18,474 nucleotides of DNA. Source: Phytophthora quininea (lineage: Eukaryota > Oomycota > Peronosporomycetes > Peronosporales > Peronosporaceae). The stretch lies in NCBI GenBank assembly GCA_011947345.1, contig JAAVTG010000173.1:1-18474 (forward strand), read 5' to 3'. Every line of letters starts with the position of its first letter. Position 1 is the stretch's first letter. Of this stretch, positions 8,611 through 16,381 are shown piece by piece. The notes beneath the pieces are model-generated. The model made no database searches, was not told the origin of the DNA, and worked only from the letters and a program-made list of their open reading frames with translations. The position numbers and the translations under genes were made by a program.

Positions 8611-8859
8611 GCTACCCCCTCCCATACCTTAGACTTGCATATTTGTACCAACAAGAACGTAGAATTGGAATCGAGTGCCATTCGAAGGTCTTCAAGGCAT
8701 TTAGACTGATCAGTAGACAAGGGCAATGAATGTTGAAGAGATTCCGAACGTTTCGTCGTCGGGGTTAACATTGCGCAATGAACACTGTGCTAACCAACCG
8801 TGCGCTGTCGGGGCTACGACGACACTGTTGTGGAGTGCTCGTGTTCCGCGAAAGACGAT

Positions 8860-9462
8860 TTACACCGCCAACTTCTTCGCCACTTCAGCGAACGACTTGC
8901 CCTGAGTAATGCCGATGTTCTTCTCGAGCTGCGAGATCTGGCGGTCGCTCTTCGCGCCAGCAATTACACCGGCACCCCACGGAGAACCGCCGTGCACTTC
9001 CTCCGTGTTGAAGAGTTCCTGCGCCCGATAGCCAAGAGGCACGTACGTCATGCCGTGGGAAACCAGGAACGTCACCGTCGAAAGCGCGGTCGTCTCCTGA
9101 CCAGCACCGAGCAGCGACGTGCTGAAGAACGTGCCGGCCAGCTTGCCCACCAAAGCTTGACCGAACCAGAGTTGCCCCGTAGCGTCCATGAGAGCTTTAG
9201 CCTGATCGGGGAACACGCCAAAACGTGTAGGAAAGCCGAATAGGATAGCATCCGCCTCGACCAGCGTCTGCGGCGTAGCAATCGGGTGGTCTCTCTTGGG
9301 AGGCGCGTGCATCTTCTCGAGGATTTCGTCGGACAGAGTTTCGGCGATCTGGTAGATCGTGGCAGTGACACCGGGGACGGAGTCGACGCCTTCCTTGATG
9401 GATTCGGCTAGGGTGGCAGCGTGGCCGTACGTGGAATAGTAGACGATGGCGACGTTGACCAT
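8860..9462 (-). CDS. WrbA/Pst2-type NAD(P)H:quinone oxidoreductase (flavodoxin-like)
   Basis: A complete 200-residue flavodoxin-fold protein of the WrbA/Pst2/Ycp4 family. These are FMN enzymes that reduce quinones by two electrons and limit redox stress, usually cytosolic or membrane-associated. Visible are the FMN phosphate loop (YYSTYGHAATLAESI, residues 8-22), GFPTRFGVFPDQ, the GQLW segment, the GAGQETTALST motif, HGMTYVPLGY and HGGSPWGAG near the C-terminus. Length matches the family (about 200). The start at 9462 (MVNVAIVYYS) is chosen because it begins the first beta strand and lies 28 nt after an Inr/FPR match; an upstream in-frame ATG at 9531 would lie before the promoter. The module C boundary is 18 nt past its stop. 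Confidence 0.95.
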   Translation of the reverse strand: MVNVAIVYYSTYGHAATLAESIKEGVDSVPGVTATIYQIAETLSDEILEKMHAPPKRDHPIATPQTLVEADAILFGFPTRFGVFPDQAKALMDATGQLWFGQALVGKLAGTFFSTSLLGAGQETTALSTVTFLVSHGMTYVPLGYRAQELFNTEEVHGGSPWGAGVIAGAKSDRQISQLEKNIGITQGKSFAEVAKKLAV

Positions 9463-9727
9463 GGTGCTTGGTGAGTGGGTCGATGAAAGACAATTGGAAA
9501 GTGAGTTTGGACGACAGCTTCGTCGAAGCAAGACAACTTCACATGTACGCTTATGGAGGCAACTCGATTACGAGTTTCGCATCCGTAACCTTGCCGCATC
9601 CGTAAATCGATGACGAATGAATACGATGTCGACCGATGGCAGTAGAGAGTGGAGTACTCTGTCGGTAAATGGCGATCATGCTTTCTTCTATCGTGAAGCA
9701 GTCTATTACACTTTGTTTATGGACAAT
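9463..9727. other. Intergenic, WrbA-type promoter region
   Basis: 265 nt between the kinase stop and the quinone reductase start, both on the minus strand. Apart from the Inr/FPR site at 9491-9506 I see nothing in it. Confidence 0.6.
9491..9506 (-). promoter_or_regulatory. Oomycete Inr/FPR core promoter of the WrbA-type gene
   Basis: On the minus strand, ACTCACTTTCCAATTG matches the 16-nt consensus at 13 positions and lies 28 nt before the ATG. Confidence 0.65.
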
Positions 9728-11439
9728 CTATGAACTCATCTTCTCGGTAGATGCGTTTGGGTGCTCTGCTTCCACTTCCTGGAGCACCTGTCTTGCAACA
9801 GTCTCCCAGCTTTTAGCGTGAGAAAACTTGTAGTGCAGCAGGTAGCTGAAGCCACGCAACAACAATGAGCAGCGGAATGCCATCACATACTCGTCCGGAA
9901 TGTACTCGATGCGATCGATCCTGCAGCAAATACAAGTTAGACATTGGAAAAAGGAACAGTCAACTGTACCGGAACTTACGTGTGCAAGTGCTCGAGGAAC
10001 AGCTGCGCGTTCATGCCTTCGGTCACAGAACGGTCGTCGTTGTCGATCATCAGGCGCGCCTGCTTCTCCAGGAAGTACGGGTCCATGTTTGTTGTCCGGA
10101 TGCGCATATCCTTCGTGAGCACTTGGATGATGTCATCACGTGAGCCTCCTGCCAGAGCCACAATCAATTTGGCCAGGTGCACGCGATTTTCTCGTGAAAT
10201 GTGCTTAACCTGACCATAGTCGATGAGCCCAAGACGTCCGTCCTCCAACAGCAGAATGTTCCCAGGGTGCGGGTCTCCATTGAATGAACCGTCTACGAAG
10301 ATCTCATAGCCGTGGACGTCCATGATGAGCTTTAAAATCTCTGGTAGGTTCAGCAATTGGTGCTGGTCTTGTTCCTGTGGAGCCCACTTTACAGACGCAA
10401 CAAACCCTACAGTGTAGTCGTAGGACACTCTCCCGATGCGTCTGACAAGTCGCTTAGCAGCGAGTGACATGCCATACAGACGCAACTGCAAAGACGACGG
10501 CCCGGTTTCAATATCTAGCCCTTGTGCTGCACGCTCTTTATCCTTCCGCTCCTGCTCCTGCTTCAAAACCTCGATCGTGACTCCTTTATCCGCCGCAATC
10601 GCTTCAAAGTGGTCCTGGATGCCTTCCAGTAGCTTCCGTCCCTTTAAAAACTCCATCACTAGCACTTCCTTCGTGCACAACTCCATCTTCGGCTCAGGGA
10701 TCACTACTTTATCTGCGTAGGGGCTTTTAGCAATATTCTTCCTCACCGTGTCCAAGTTTTTAGCTTCTTCCACGTAGTTGAACTCAGTCATGAACTGCTT
10801 CTCGACCTCCACCAAGTACGGCAAATGTGCCGGCTGGAAGTATCTACAGAAATCCTGAATCGTTTTAATATCCCACCGAAAGAACGTCTCGGCATCCGGA
10901 TGTTGGACTTTCACCGCCACTTCCCGTCCATCTAGCAGCACAGCTCGATGTGCTTGCCCAATGGAAGCTGCGCCCAACGGTTTGGGGTCAATAGACTTGA
11001 ACACGTCGTGGATCTGTTTGCCGTAACTGTGCTCAATAATGGAGCAAATCTCCTCCACAGGTTTTGACGGCGCGTCGTCCTGGAGCTTCGCTGCTCGGTC
11101 CAGATACTGTTTGGGCAGTACGTCCGGCCTCGTGGAGCCCGTCTGGGCCAGTTTTACATAGAAACCTTTTAATTCTAATACAATGTCGAAGACTTCGGGG
11201 GCGTATTGCTCGTGCAGCTTCTCGTACTCGAGATCCTGCTGCTCTGGAGAGAGTCCGGCCTGTTCCATGTACAGCTGCGCCGCGCGGTAGTGCAGATAGA
11301 TAGGGAAGGCCTTGCGCCAGAAGTAGAGCGAGCGGTTGAAGCCTTCGTCCGAGTGCGCCGCGTACGTCACGCCGCCGGCGCCCACCGCAGTCGAGCCCAA
11401 GAGCAAGCGAGCTCCATTCCGGAACACCAATTCCCACAT
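9728..11439 (-). CDS. ABC1/UbiB (COQ8/ADCK-like) atypical kinase, two exons
   Basis: Exons are 11439-9980 and 9920-9728, with an intron of 59 nt (9921-9979; GTAAGT..CTGCAG), giving 550 aa. Motifs in order: a hydrophobic N-terminus (about 10-28), the KxGQ-equivalent KLAQTGSTRPDVLP (96-109), the Ala-rich nucleotide loop GAASIGQAHRA (156-166), the VAVKVQHP lysine (174-181), the NGDPHPGN catalytic loop (387-394) and LIDYGQ, the DFG equivalent (405-410). About 85 charged residues (280-365) separate the lobes. COQ8-type members support coenzyme Q synthesis in mitochondria; others act in plastids or lipid metabolism, so the exact substrate is uncertain. The ATG at 11439 is preferred to the one at 11475 because an Inr-like TCATTC (11465-11470) lies between them. 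Divergent from MCM10. Confidence 0.93.
9921..9979 (-). other. Intron in ABC1-family kinase
   Basis: GTAAGT donor and CTGCAG acceptor, 59 nt. Splicing joins LEHLHT to IDRIEYIPDEYV in frame; without it the frame stops at the donor. Confidence 0.85.
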
Positions 11440-11575
11440 TTTTGTCAAGTAGAAACAGTTGTGTGAATGACGCATGCTTTCAGATACAACATACTTGCTC
11501 TTTGTATCTACATAACTCGTACATAACTATGTTTGCGCGGGAGAACTGCAACAGTTCGAGTTTTGCTTGTTTACA
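11440..11575. promoter_or_regulatory. Bidirectional promoter region, ABC1 kinase / MCM10
   Basis: Only 136 nt separate the two start codons. An Inr-like TCATTC for the kinase is at 11465-11470 on the minus strand. I see no convincing Inr/FPR on the MCM10 side. Confidence 0.5.
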
Positions 11576-12935
11576 ATGGCATCGCAGAGATGGAACTGGT
11601 TGGCACTGTCGCAGACTGGAGGCAGCTCTACAGGGGACAGTCAAGGCCCAAGACAGCGCAGCTCTACAAAACCTAAGAGTAGCAAACCATTGCTACTGAA
11701 CAGACCCACTCAGAGTCAACAACACACTAAGCAAGACCGAGACAAAAACATTGGCAGCAAAGTTTCCAGCCAACCTGTGAATAGCGATACTGGAGATGTG
11801 GAGAAGTGCTCTAGGCTGAGGATTAAAGACCGCACCATTTCAGCAGACACACTCCAAACTGAGATGGAAGGACGCAAGTTCATTCAGCTACAGCAAATGG
11901 ATCGAGTGCCGAAAAACACCTTCACGAATGGAGAGGTAAATGGACAATTACTGTTGCGAATAATAATAAGTAATTTCTTATTTTTTTAATGTAGGTTGAC
12001 TGGGTGACAGTTGGCGTCTTGACTCGCAAGACGCTGTCAAAGCCTGCTACCAATGGGTCGACGTTTATGGTCTGGGCAGTGTCGGATCTGGAAGGCACTG
12101 AATTGGGAGTTTTCCTCTTTGGAGACGCCTACGAGGCACACTGGAGAGAAGTGACCGGGTCGGTTGTAGCTGTGATGAATGCAGCGTTGATGCCAGCTAC
12201 GGAGAAGAGCAAATTTGCTTTCAAGGCTTCGCAGCGAGCGGAAGTTGTCAAATTAGGTATGGCGGAGGATTTCGGCATCTGCAAAGGGACGACCTCGGGA
12301 GAAGCACGCTGTCGTCTTGCTATTAACAAGTCCAAGACACAGTACTGCTTGCATCATATTGCAACAAATTTCATGAAAGCGGGGCAAGGCCGACAGCAGC
12401 TCAACAACTCTACGGGGAGTCTACGGAAGGCTTTATTCGCTGGACTAACGAAGCCCAAGAATCTGTCAGCAGGTGTATACACATCGGCCCCACCTAAGAA
12501 CTCGGGGTGGAATCCAATCATTACTACGAAGAGGAAAAGAAACGATAATGCGGGTGTTGTGGGTGTGCCGACGGTGCTATCTGCATCAGGTGCTGTGGTC
12601 CAGCGCACAGGTGCGAGCAATCCTATCCGTAGAAGTGGTGCTGGCGATAAACGTCGAGGCTCCGTCATGAGCCTAATGGATCAACTTCATCAGCCCCCAC
12701 CGTCAATGAATGCATCGCCGTGTCGTCGATCTGGGGCTGCACTCAATAGCGGAAGCCATCGCGCAACACGAGGACAAAAGATCATGTGAGTGCTTTTGTT
12801 GTCGTATTGAATGAGGTACACTATTGCACTAACGTTTGCTACAACAGCTCGGCAATGCTGACAGTCGACGGAAAACCTGCAAAGCGTCCAAAGACGAAGA
12901 AAGTGAACATGATGCAGTTCATGAAGGGGATGTGA
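11576..12935 (+). CDS. MCM10: DNA replication factor MCM10, three exons
   Basis: Exons 11576-11935, 11995-12785 and 12848-12935 give 412 aa. MCM10 is a nuclear replication-initiation factor that binds DNA, the CMG helicase and Pol alpha. Evidence: a polar, Ser/Gln-rich N-terminus (1-75); the start of the conserved core at SRLRIKDRTIS (79-89) and MEGRKFI; an OB fold (about 121-215) with DWVTVGVL, VWAVSDLEG and LFLFGDAY-like VFLFGDAYEAHW; then a CCCH zinc finger with Cys216, Cys226, Cys238 and His241. The C-terminus is basic (KPAKRPKTKK) and ends MMQFMKGM. Intron 1 falls in phase 0 at NGE|VDW and intron 2 splits an Ile codon. The animal C-terminal domain is absent, which is common in short homologues. 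Spacing of 136 nt from the divergent kinase suggests a shared promoter. Confidence 0.94.
11936..11994 (+). other. MCM10 intron 1
   Basis: GTAAAT donor, AT-rich body with TTTTTTTAATGTAG acceptor, 59 nt, phase 0. Confidence 0.85.
12786..12847 (+). other. MCM10 intron 2
   Basis: GTGAGT donor and CAACAG acceptor, 62 nt. It contains the in-frame stop at 12787 that would otherwise end exon 2. Confidence 0.8.
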
Positions 12936-13056
12936 AGAAACCGTGAACCATGGACAAACCAGGTTGGAAACCATTGTGGCAATTGTCCGAACTGCAAGTT
13001 TGTAGCCGAACCTGACTATTGCACAAACGACTACAAGTGGTCTTGACGATGGGGTT

Positions 13057-13473
13057 CTACACAATCTTACCGCAGCTTTCAGTGTGTTTGAGACTGTGAT
13101 CCGACTTCAAACCACCAAACGTACTATTCAGCCAACGCAATAGTCCGCCGTATACCCCGGTCGATGAACTGTCTTCAGCCGTCTTGTCCTCTTCTCCTGC
13201 CTCTCCACGTTGCGTTCGAGTGCTCGCTGACGACGGCGTCTGCCACAGGTTCATATTCAGCGACACGTTTTGCTCCTGCTCTCGTCTGGGTTGATCTTGC
13301 TTTCTGGTCGCGGCAGTTTCTTCTGATGGTTGTTGCAGACTCAACATCGGGTAGCCTTCTTCCAGGTTGTATTCAACTTCACCCGGCTGGTACATTACCG
13401 AGGGACAAGTGTTCGAGTAGTTTTTTCTTCTCAGTTGCTGTCGAAAGGAACTTTTGAGATATGGTGTTGGCAA
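13057..13473 (-). CDS. Hypothetical protein, 138 aa
   Basis: I do not recognise this protein. It is polar and charged, with a basic N-terminus (KSSFRQQLRRKNYS), a Gln/Glu-rich middle (EETAATRKQDQPRREQEQN), an acidic stretch (EAGEEDKTAEDSSS) and a short hydrophobic segment (GVYGGLLRWLNSTFGG) near the C-terminus. It is convergent with MCM10, with 121 nt between stops. An overlapping 97-residue frame on the plus strand (13164-13457) is less protein-like and probably a shadow. A natural-looking composition is the only evidence. Confidence 0.5.
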   Translation of the reverse strand: MPTPYLKSSFRQQLRRKNYSNTCPSVMYQPGEVEYNLEEGYPMLSLQQPSEETAATRKQDQPRREQEQNVSLNMNLWQTPSSASTRTQRGEAGEEDKTAEDSSSTGVYGGLLRWLNSTFGGLKSDHSLKHTESCGKIV

Positions 13474-13479
13474 GCCATC

Positions 13480-13510
13480 TCAATCACAAACTGTCAGATT
13501 TTGTGATTGA
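13480..13510. repeat. Perfect 11-bp inverted repeat (hairpin)
   Basis: TCAATCACAAA at 13480-13490 pairs perfectly with TTTGTGATTGA at 13500-13510 across a 9-nt loop. It lies in the 50-nt gap between two divergent reading frames, so it may be an operator-like or cruciform element. No poly-T follows. Confidence 0.6.
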
Positions 13511-13523
13511 TCAGGAATTCGAG

Positions 13524-14103
13524 ATGGATTTTTTCGCTTTCCACTTGAGTTTTTGTCGTGCTCTGCCCAACGATGCAGATATCGTTGGCCAAATTTGATT
13601 ATCACGAGAACGTCGAGGACAAGGCTGGATGGAATTGCTGTGGATTCCGAGTAAGTGAGCGATGATTGTCCCGGCTAATCTTCGCTAACTATTGTTTCTC
13701 ATTTAGATATTTGTTCTGGTGCGAGACCAACTCGAACGTGGTCGCCCGAGCATCTCGAAGAGATTTCCAACGAAACGTTATGGTCGGCGGCACGGCAAAT
13801 TCCCAGCTAACGTGAGTCTGCTTAATAACATTTGAATTTGTTATTGAGCTAACATGATGTATTTGGTGCTGCTTCAGGTGGCCACGCGGCATTGTTCTCG
13901 GTTCCGATGACGCTTCAACGAACGACCAACAGCAAAGCTACTACTACTCGGAATATGTAGGGCGGATTTCCAGCGGCGCTGCGCAGAACGTTGTCGTCGA
14001 TGAACTCAGCGCTTCCTCGATGCAATATCTGGACAACCTGGTGAGAGCATCTTCAGTTCAAGGGGTAAGAGTCAAAGCTACTTCTACGCGCTGGAGTAGC
14101 TGA
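13524..14103 (+). pseudogene. LDLR class B (YWTD)-like beta-propeller fragment, spliced, frame broken
   Basis: Three exons fit: 13524-13650, 13707-13811 and 13878-14103, with GTAAGT..TTTAG and GTGAGT..TTCAG introns of 56 and 66 nt. Joined, they read TRLDGIAVDSEYLFWCETNS, then VARASRRDFQRNVMVGG, then WPRGIVLGSDD, and later YYYSEYVGRISSG and NLVRASSVQG. This is the blade rhythm of LDL-receptor class B repeats (GIAVD..LYW, I.RA..DG..., WPRGIAL). An ATG at 13524 (MDFFAFHLSFCRALPNDAD) is in another frame and would need a one-base change near 13593. Only about two blades of a six-blade propeller are present, so it is a fragment or a badly truncated gene. Function unknown. Confidence 0.55.
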
Positions 14104-14223
14104 AATGGGGGTGAGATCGTATCGTAGACGGTTGCTTGGGATGGCAGGCCTTCGATGCCACCCCGGGATCGCCTCCCTACGTGTGTTGGTACTCCTCAAT
14201 TTGCAATATCACACAACAGTCTC

Positions 14224-14302
14224 GAGCACTACTGGACGTAGGACTTCAGCAAGTACTTCAGCGAGCAGTGCGACTCGAGGCGCCTGCCTACTGATCCGTA
14301 GC
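14224..14302 (+). pseudogene. CAP/PR-1 gene relic
   Basis: The frame reads HYWT*DFSKYFSEQCDS, against HYWTQDFGSGDAEQCDG in CAP1. The stop is TAG where CAP1 has CAG. At the DNA level the run GCACTACTGGACG and the stretch GAGCAGTGCGAC are shared with CAP1. Only the C-terminal CAP motif and the following Cys region survive; upstream bases (14105-14223) show no clear CAP domain. The frame stops again at 14300-14302. Confidence 0.65.
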
Positions 14303-14562
14303 AATTGACGTGGCGTTGGCGACGGTCGCCAACACCGGAATGATGCTGCGTCGATAGAAGAGTTTCGAGAGTGATGGATACTGTTCTGTTGCTTGCTTCT
14401 TTCAATGGAAGGTGTGTAGGGAAGTGCGTGAAAGTCCAGTTATCACTTGGTATGCGGACAAAAGCACCAACATCTTGTGCTCGTAACAACTTTTTGCGGT
14501 TCTCCTCTGGTGCGATTGTATTGGGGTGAGGTCGACCAATGCTTGTTCATGGGTCACCGTCG
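14303..14562. other. Intergenic, nothing recognised
   Basis: No frame here has recognisable family features, and no repeat or promoter match was noticed. Confidence 0.5.
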
Positions 14563-14724
14563 ATGTTGCTTTTGCTGCTGTCGTGTCCAGCATTTGCATC
14601 GATCGCTGAGGCGGGCCACAAACGTTATCGAATCTTCGATCGTCCAGCGGGATTTTGTGCGGTTCACTTTTCTTCAGTCAAATGTGTGTTGGTCCAAATA
14701 CTAGATCCTTCTCGATGGGAGTAG
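14563..14724 (+). CDS. Possible small secreted protein, 53 aa
   Basis: The frame starts MLLLLLSCPAFASIAEAG, a textbook short signal peptide with possible cleavage after FAS or AEA. A basic, aromatic mature part of about 35 residues with two Cys follows (HKRYRIFDRP, FCAVHF, SVKCVLV). I recognise no family. It is short, has no clear Inr/FPR in front, and lies among broken genes, so a chance frame is quite possible. Confidence 0.3.
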   Translation: MLLLLLSCPAFASIAEAGHKRYRIFDRPAGFCAVHFSSVKCVLVQILDPSRWE

Positions 14725-14752
14725 CAAGCGTCAAGTCATTCAACCTTAAGCC

Positions 14753-14926
14753 ATGGCAGTCCCAACCGAAGCGGCCACCGCCGTCGCTATGCTGTGGCAG
14801 CAGACGCCGTTCGGCGAGGCGCAGAAGAAGACCATCAAGCAGAAGGAGGAAGAGCAGCAGCCGAAGCAGAATGAGAAGAAGCTAGCAGAGCAGCAGTCGA
14901 CGGAGGACACGTCCATGGAGGAGTAA
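14753..14926 (+). CDS. Possible small charged protein, 57 aa
   Basis: MAVPTEAATAVAMLWQQTPF leads into a Lys/Glu/Gln-rich segment likely to form a helix or coiled coil (AQKKTIKQKEEEQQPKQNEK), ending TSMEE. The ATG context CCATGG is favourable. It is 28 nt downstream of the preceding small frame and in the same direction, so it could be an exon of something larger. No family recognised. Confidence 0.35.
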   Translation: MAVPTEAATAVAMLWQQTPFGEAQKKTIKQKEEEQQPKQNEKKLAEQQSTEDTSMEE

Positions 14927-15064
14927 GATCGATCGATCAGAGCGATTGAGATTTTTTGCAGATCAGTAACGTCAATCTTATTTCAATTTGCGAAAGCAGA
15001 TTTGCTGATCAATTGTCGACTCTGCTGCGTCTTGGACAGGTGAAGGCGCTTGAGCTGGCTGTCG

Positions 15065-16013
15065 ATGATTGTCGTGCGTCAGTGCTCCTACCTGTTCCGG
15101 TCGCGAGAGGCTTCAACTCGACGGCGGCAGACACCGGAGATAGATGATCAGACCAGCCGAGGCAGTCACGGTCAAACTTCGGAACTGGAGCTCAAGTTTT
15201 TGACTGCGATACGCGTCTACAAGGAGCTGAAGGGGATACGAACATATTCCAAGCTTTTGTCGTCCCCGTAGAGGACAGCCGCTGGCCGCAGGAGCTGTGG
15301 GGCTATCGACTGGGCAATGAGACCAACAACGGCTGAAGGAAAGTGAGTTTCCGTCGAGTTTGAGGAAGAACTAACAAGACTCGACTTTGTCGAGGACGCC
15401 CTGGAGTACCGGTAGAACGAGCGCGTCATGGCGGCTTTCCGCCACTTTTTCAAACTGCATGGCCATTTGGACGTCTCGGCAGGATTTTGTGGTACCGAGC
15501 GGAGGTAAGTCGTGGCCGAAGGTGTTGTGGGGGATGATACTTGGGTTGACGGTCGTGAGAATTCGTGGACCCGGTCTGTATGCTCCGCAAGTAGCTGCGT
15601 CGAGGCAAGAGATCAAAGAGATGGATTTCTGCTTCGAGTCGATCTCCGGGCGGGACCGGAGAGACAAGATTCCCCGTCGTTGAAAGCGCATTCTCTCTGC
15701 GCTGGAAGTGTACTTTGCACGAAATGGGCATTGTCAAGTTCTCCGCCATTTCGTTGTTCTGCGAGCGTGTGGAACTTGCCCTCGGAGATAGTATTAAGCG
15801 TTATGGAAATATTTCCGCTACATTGGCCGCAGTGCCGAGTGTTTGGAGGCGATGGGATATTTGTTTGAGCTCTACGATGAACCATGGAAGAAGTACGTTG
15901 ACTCGCTGCTCGAAACCTACGAGGCGCTTTTTGGCGATGCTCCTCCAGCCTTCGTGACCTCGTCAGAAGCACCGTGGCGGAAGAGGATGTGGGGCTTTGG
16001 GGCTTTGGGCTAA
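15065..16013 (+). pseudogene. Helicase-associated-like repeat protein, multiply interrupted
   Basis: I read about three tandem repeats of roughly 70-100 residues. Repeat elements: LKFLTAIRVYKELKG, then FVVPVEDSRWPQELWGYRLG; EEELTRLDFVEDALEYR, then MAAFRHFFKLHGHLDV, then FVVPSGGKSWPKVLWG.ILG..V..IR and IKEMDFCFES; then ILSALEVYFARNGHCQV, CLEAMGYLFELYDEPWKKYV, a further LLETYEALFGDAPPAFV and WRKRMWGFGALG. The pattern (aL..Y...HGh..V..FvVP...WP..lWG..LG..v..iR) resembles helicase-associated (HA) repeats as found in oomycete proteins of unknown role. Lesions: frame shifts near 15236, 15340 and 15482; stops at 15334, 15413, 15681, 15789 and 15795. The basic N-terminus (VVRQCSYLFRSREASTRRR) could be an organelle leader. 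The family name is an inference; that the gene is broken is plain. Confidence 0.6.
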
Positions 16014-16381
16014 GCACATGGCGACACGCGGATGAAAACAAAGCAGGGATATTGAATACAGACAGAGGAAATTGGAAATCTCCGAAGCAGCTAACGCGTT
16101 CCCGTGGGAGCCACTACCAAACGATTCTGGCATGAAGTTTCCGAGCAGTGTGAGTGATGTGAAAATCATGGAGCACGAAACCCCAAAGTCATCGGCCGCT
16201 CTGTACAAAATACAAAACTTAACGTTTGCTTCACGCAGCTTCTCCTATTCTGCCTGGTATCTAAACCGCAGAATACCTGAACACCGCTTAAGGCAGGATA
16301 ACCGCAAATCTATTGCTTTAAGCGGCAACGCGCACAAAACGTCTGGGAGACGTCGACGGAGTTAGCTGGTGGGTTCGTATA
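16014..16381. other. Possible 3' end of the repeat pseudogene, otherwise unassigned
   Basis: A plus-strand frame stays open to 16365, with DIEYRQRKLEISEAANAFPWEPLPND near 16043-16120, which could be the C-terminal part of the broken repeat gene. Its later part is low in family-like features. An 8-bp inverted repeat, CCGCTTAA (16284-16291) and TTAAGCGG (16318-16325), lies near the end. Confidence 0.3.

Larger units (their letters stand above)
6402..8841 (+). repeat. CAP module copy C (direct)
   Basis: A complete 2.44-kb unit from the CAP1 core promoter to about 230 nt beyond the CAP2 stop. It is nearly identical to copy B in inverse orientation. Homology ends at about 8841, 18 nt short of the stop codon of the neighbouring WrbA-type gene. 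Confidence 0.95.

Noticed and set aside
1..8841. Transposon carrying the CAP module
   Set aside because: No transposase, terminal inverted repeats or target-site duplications are visible at the module ends; the boundaries of B and C fall in unrelated sequences.
13164..13457. 97-residue plus-strand frame
   Set aside because: It is opposite the more protein-like 138-residue minus frame, with composition typical of a shadow.
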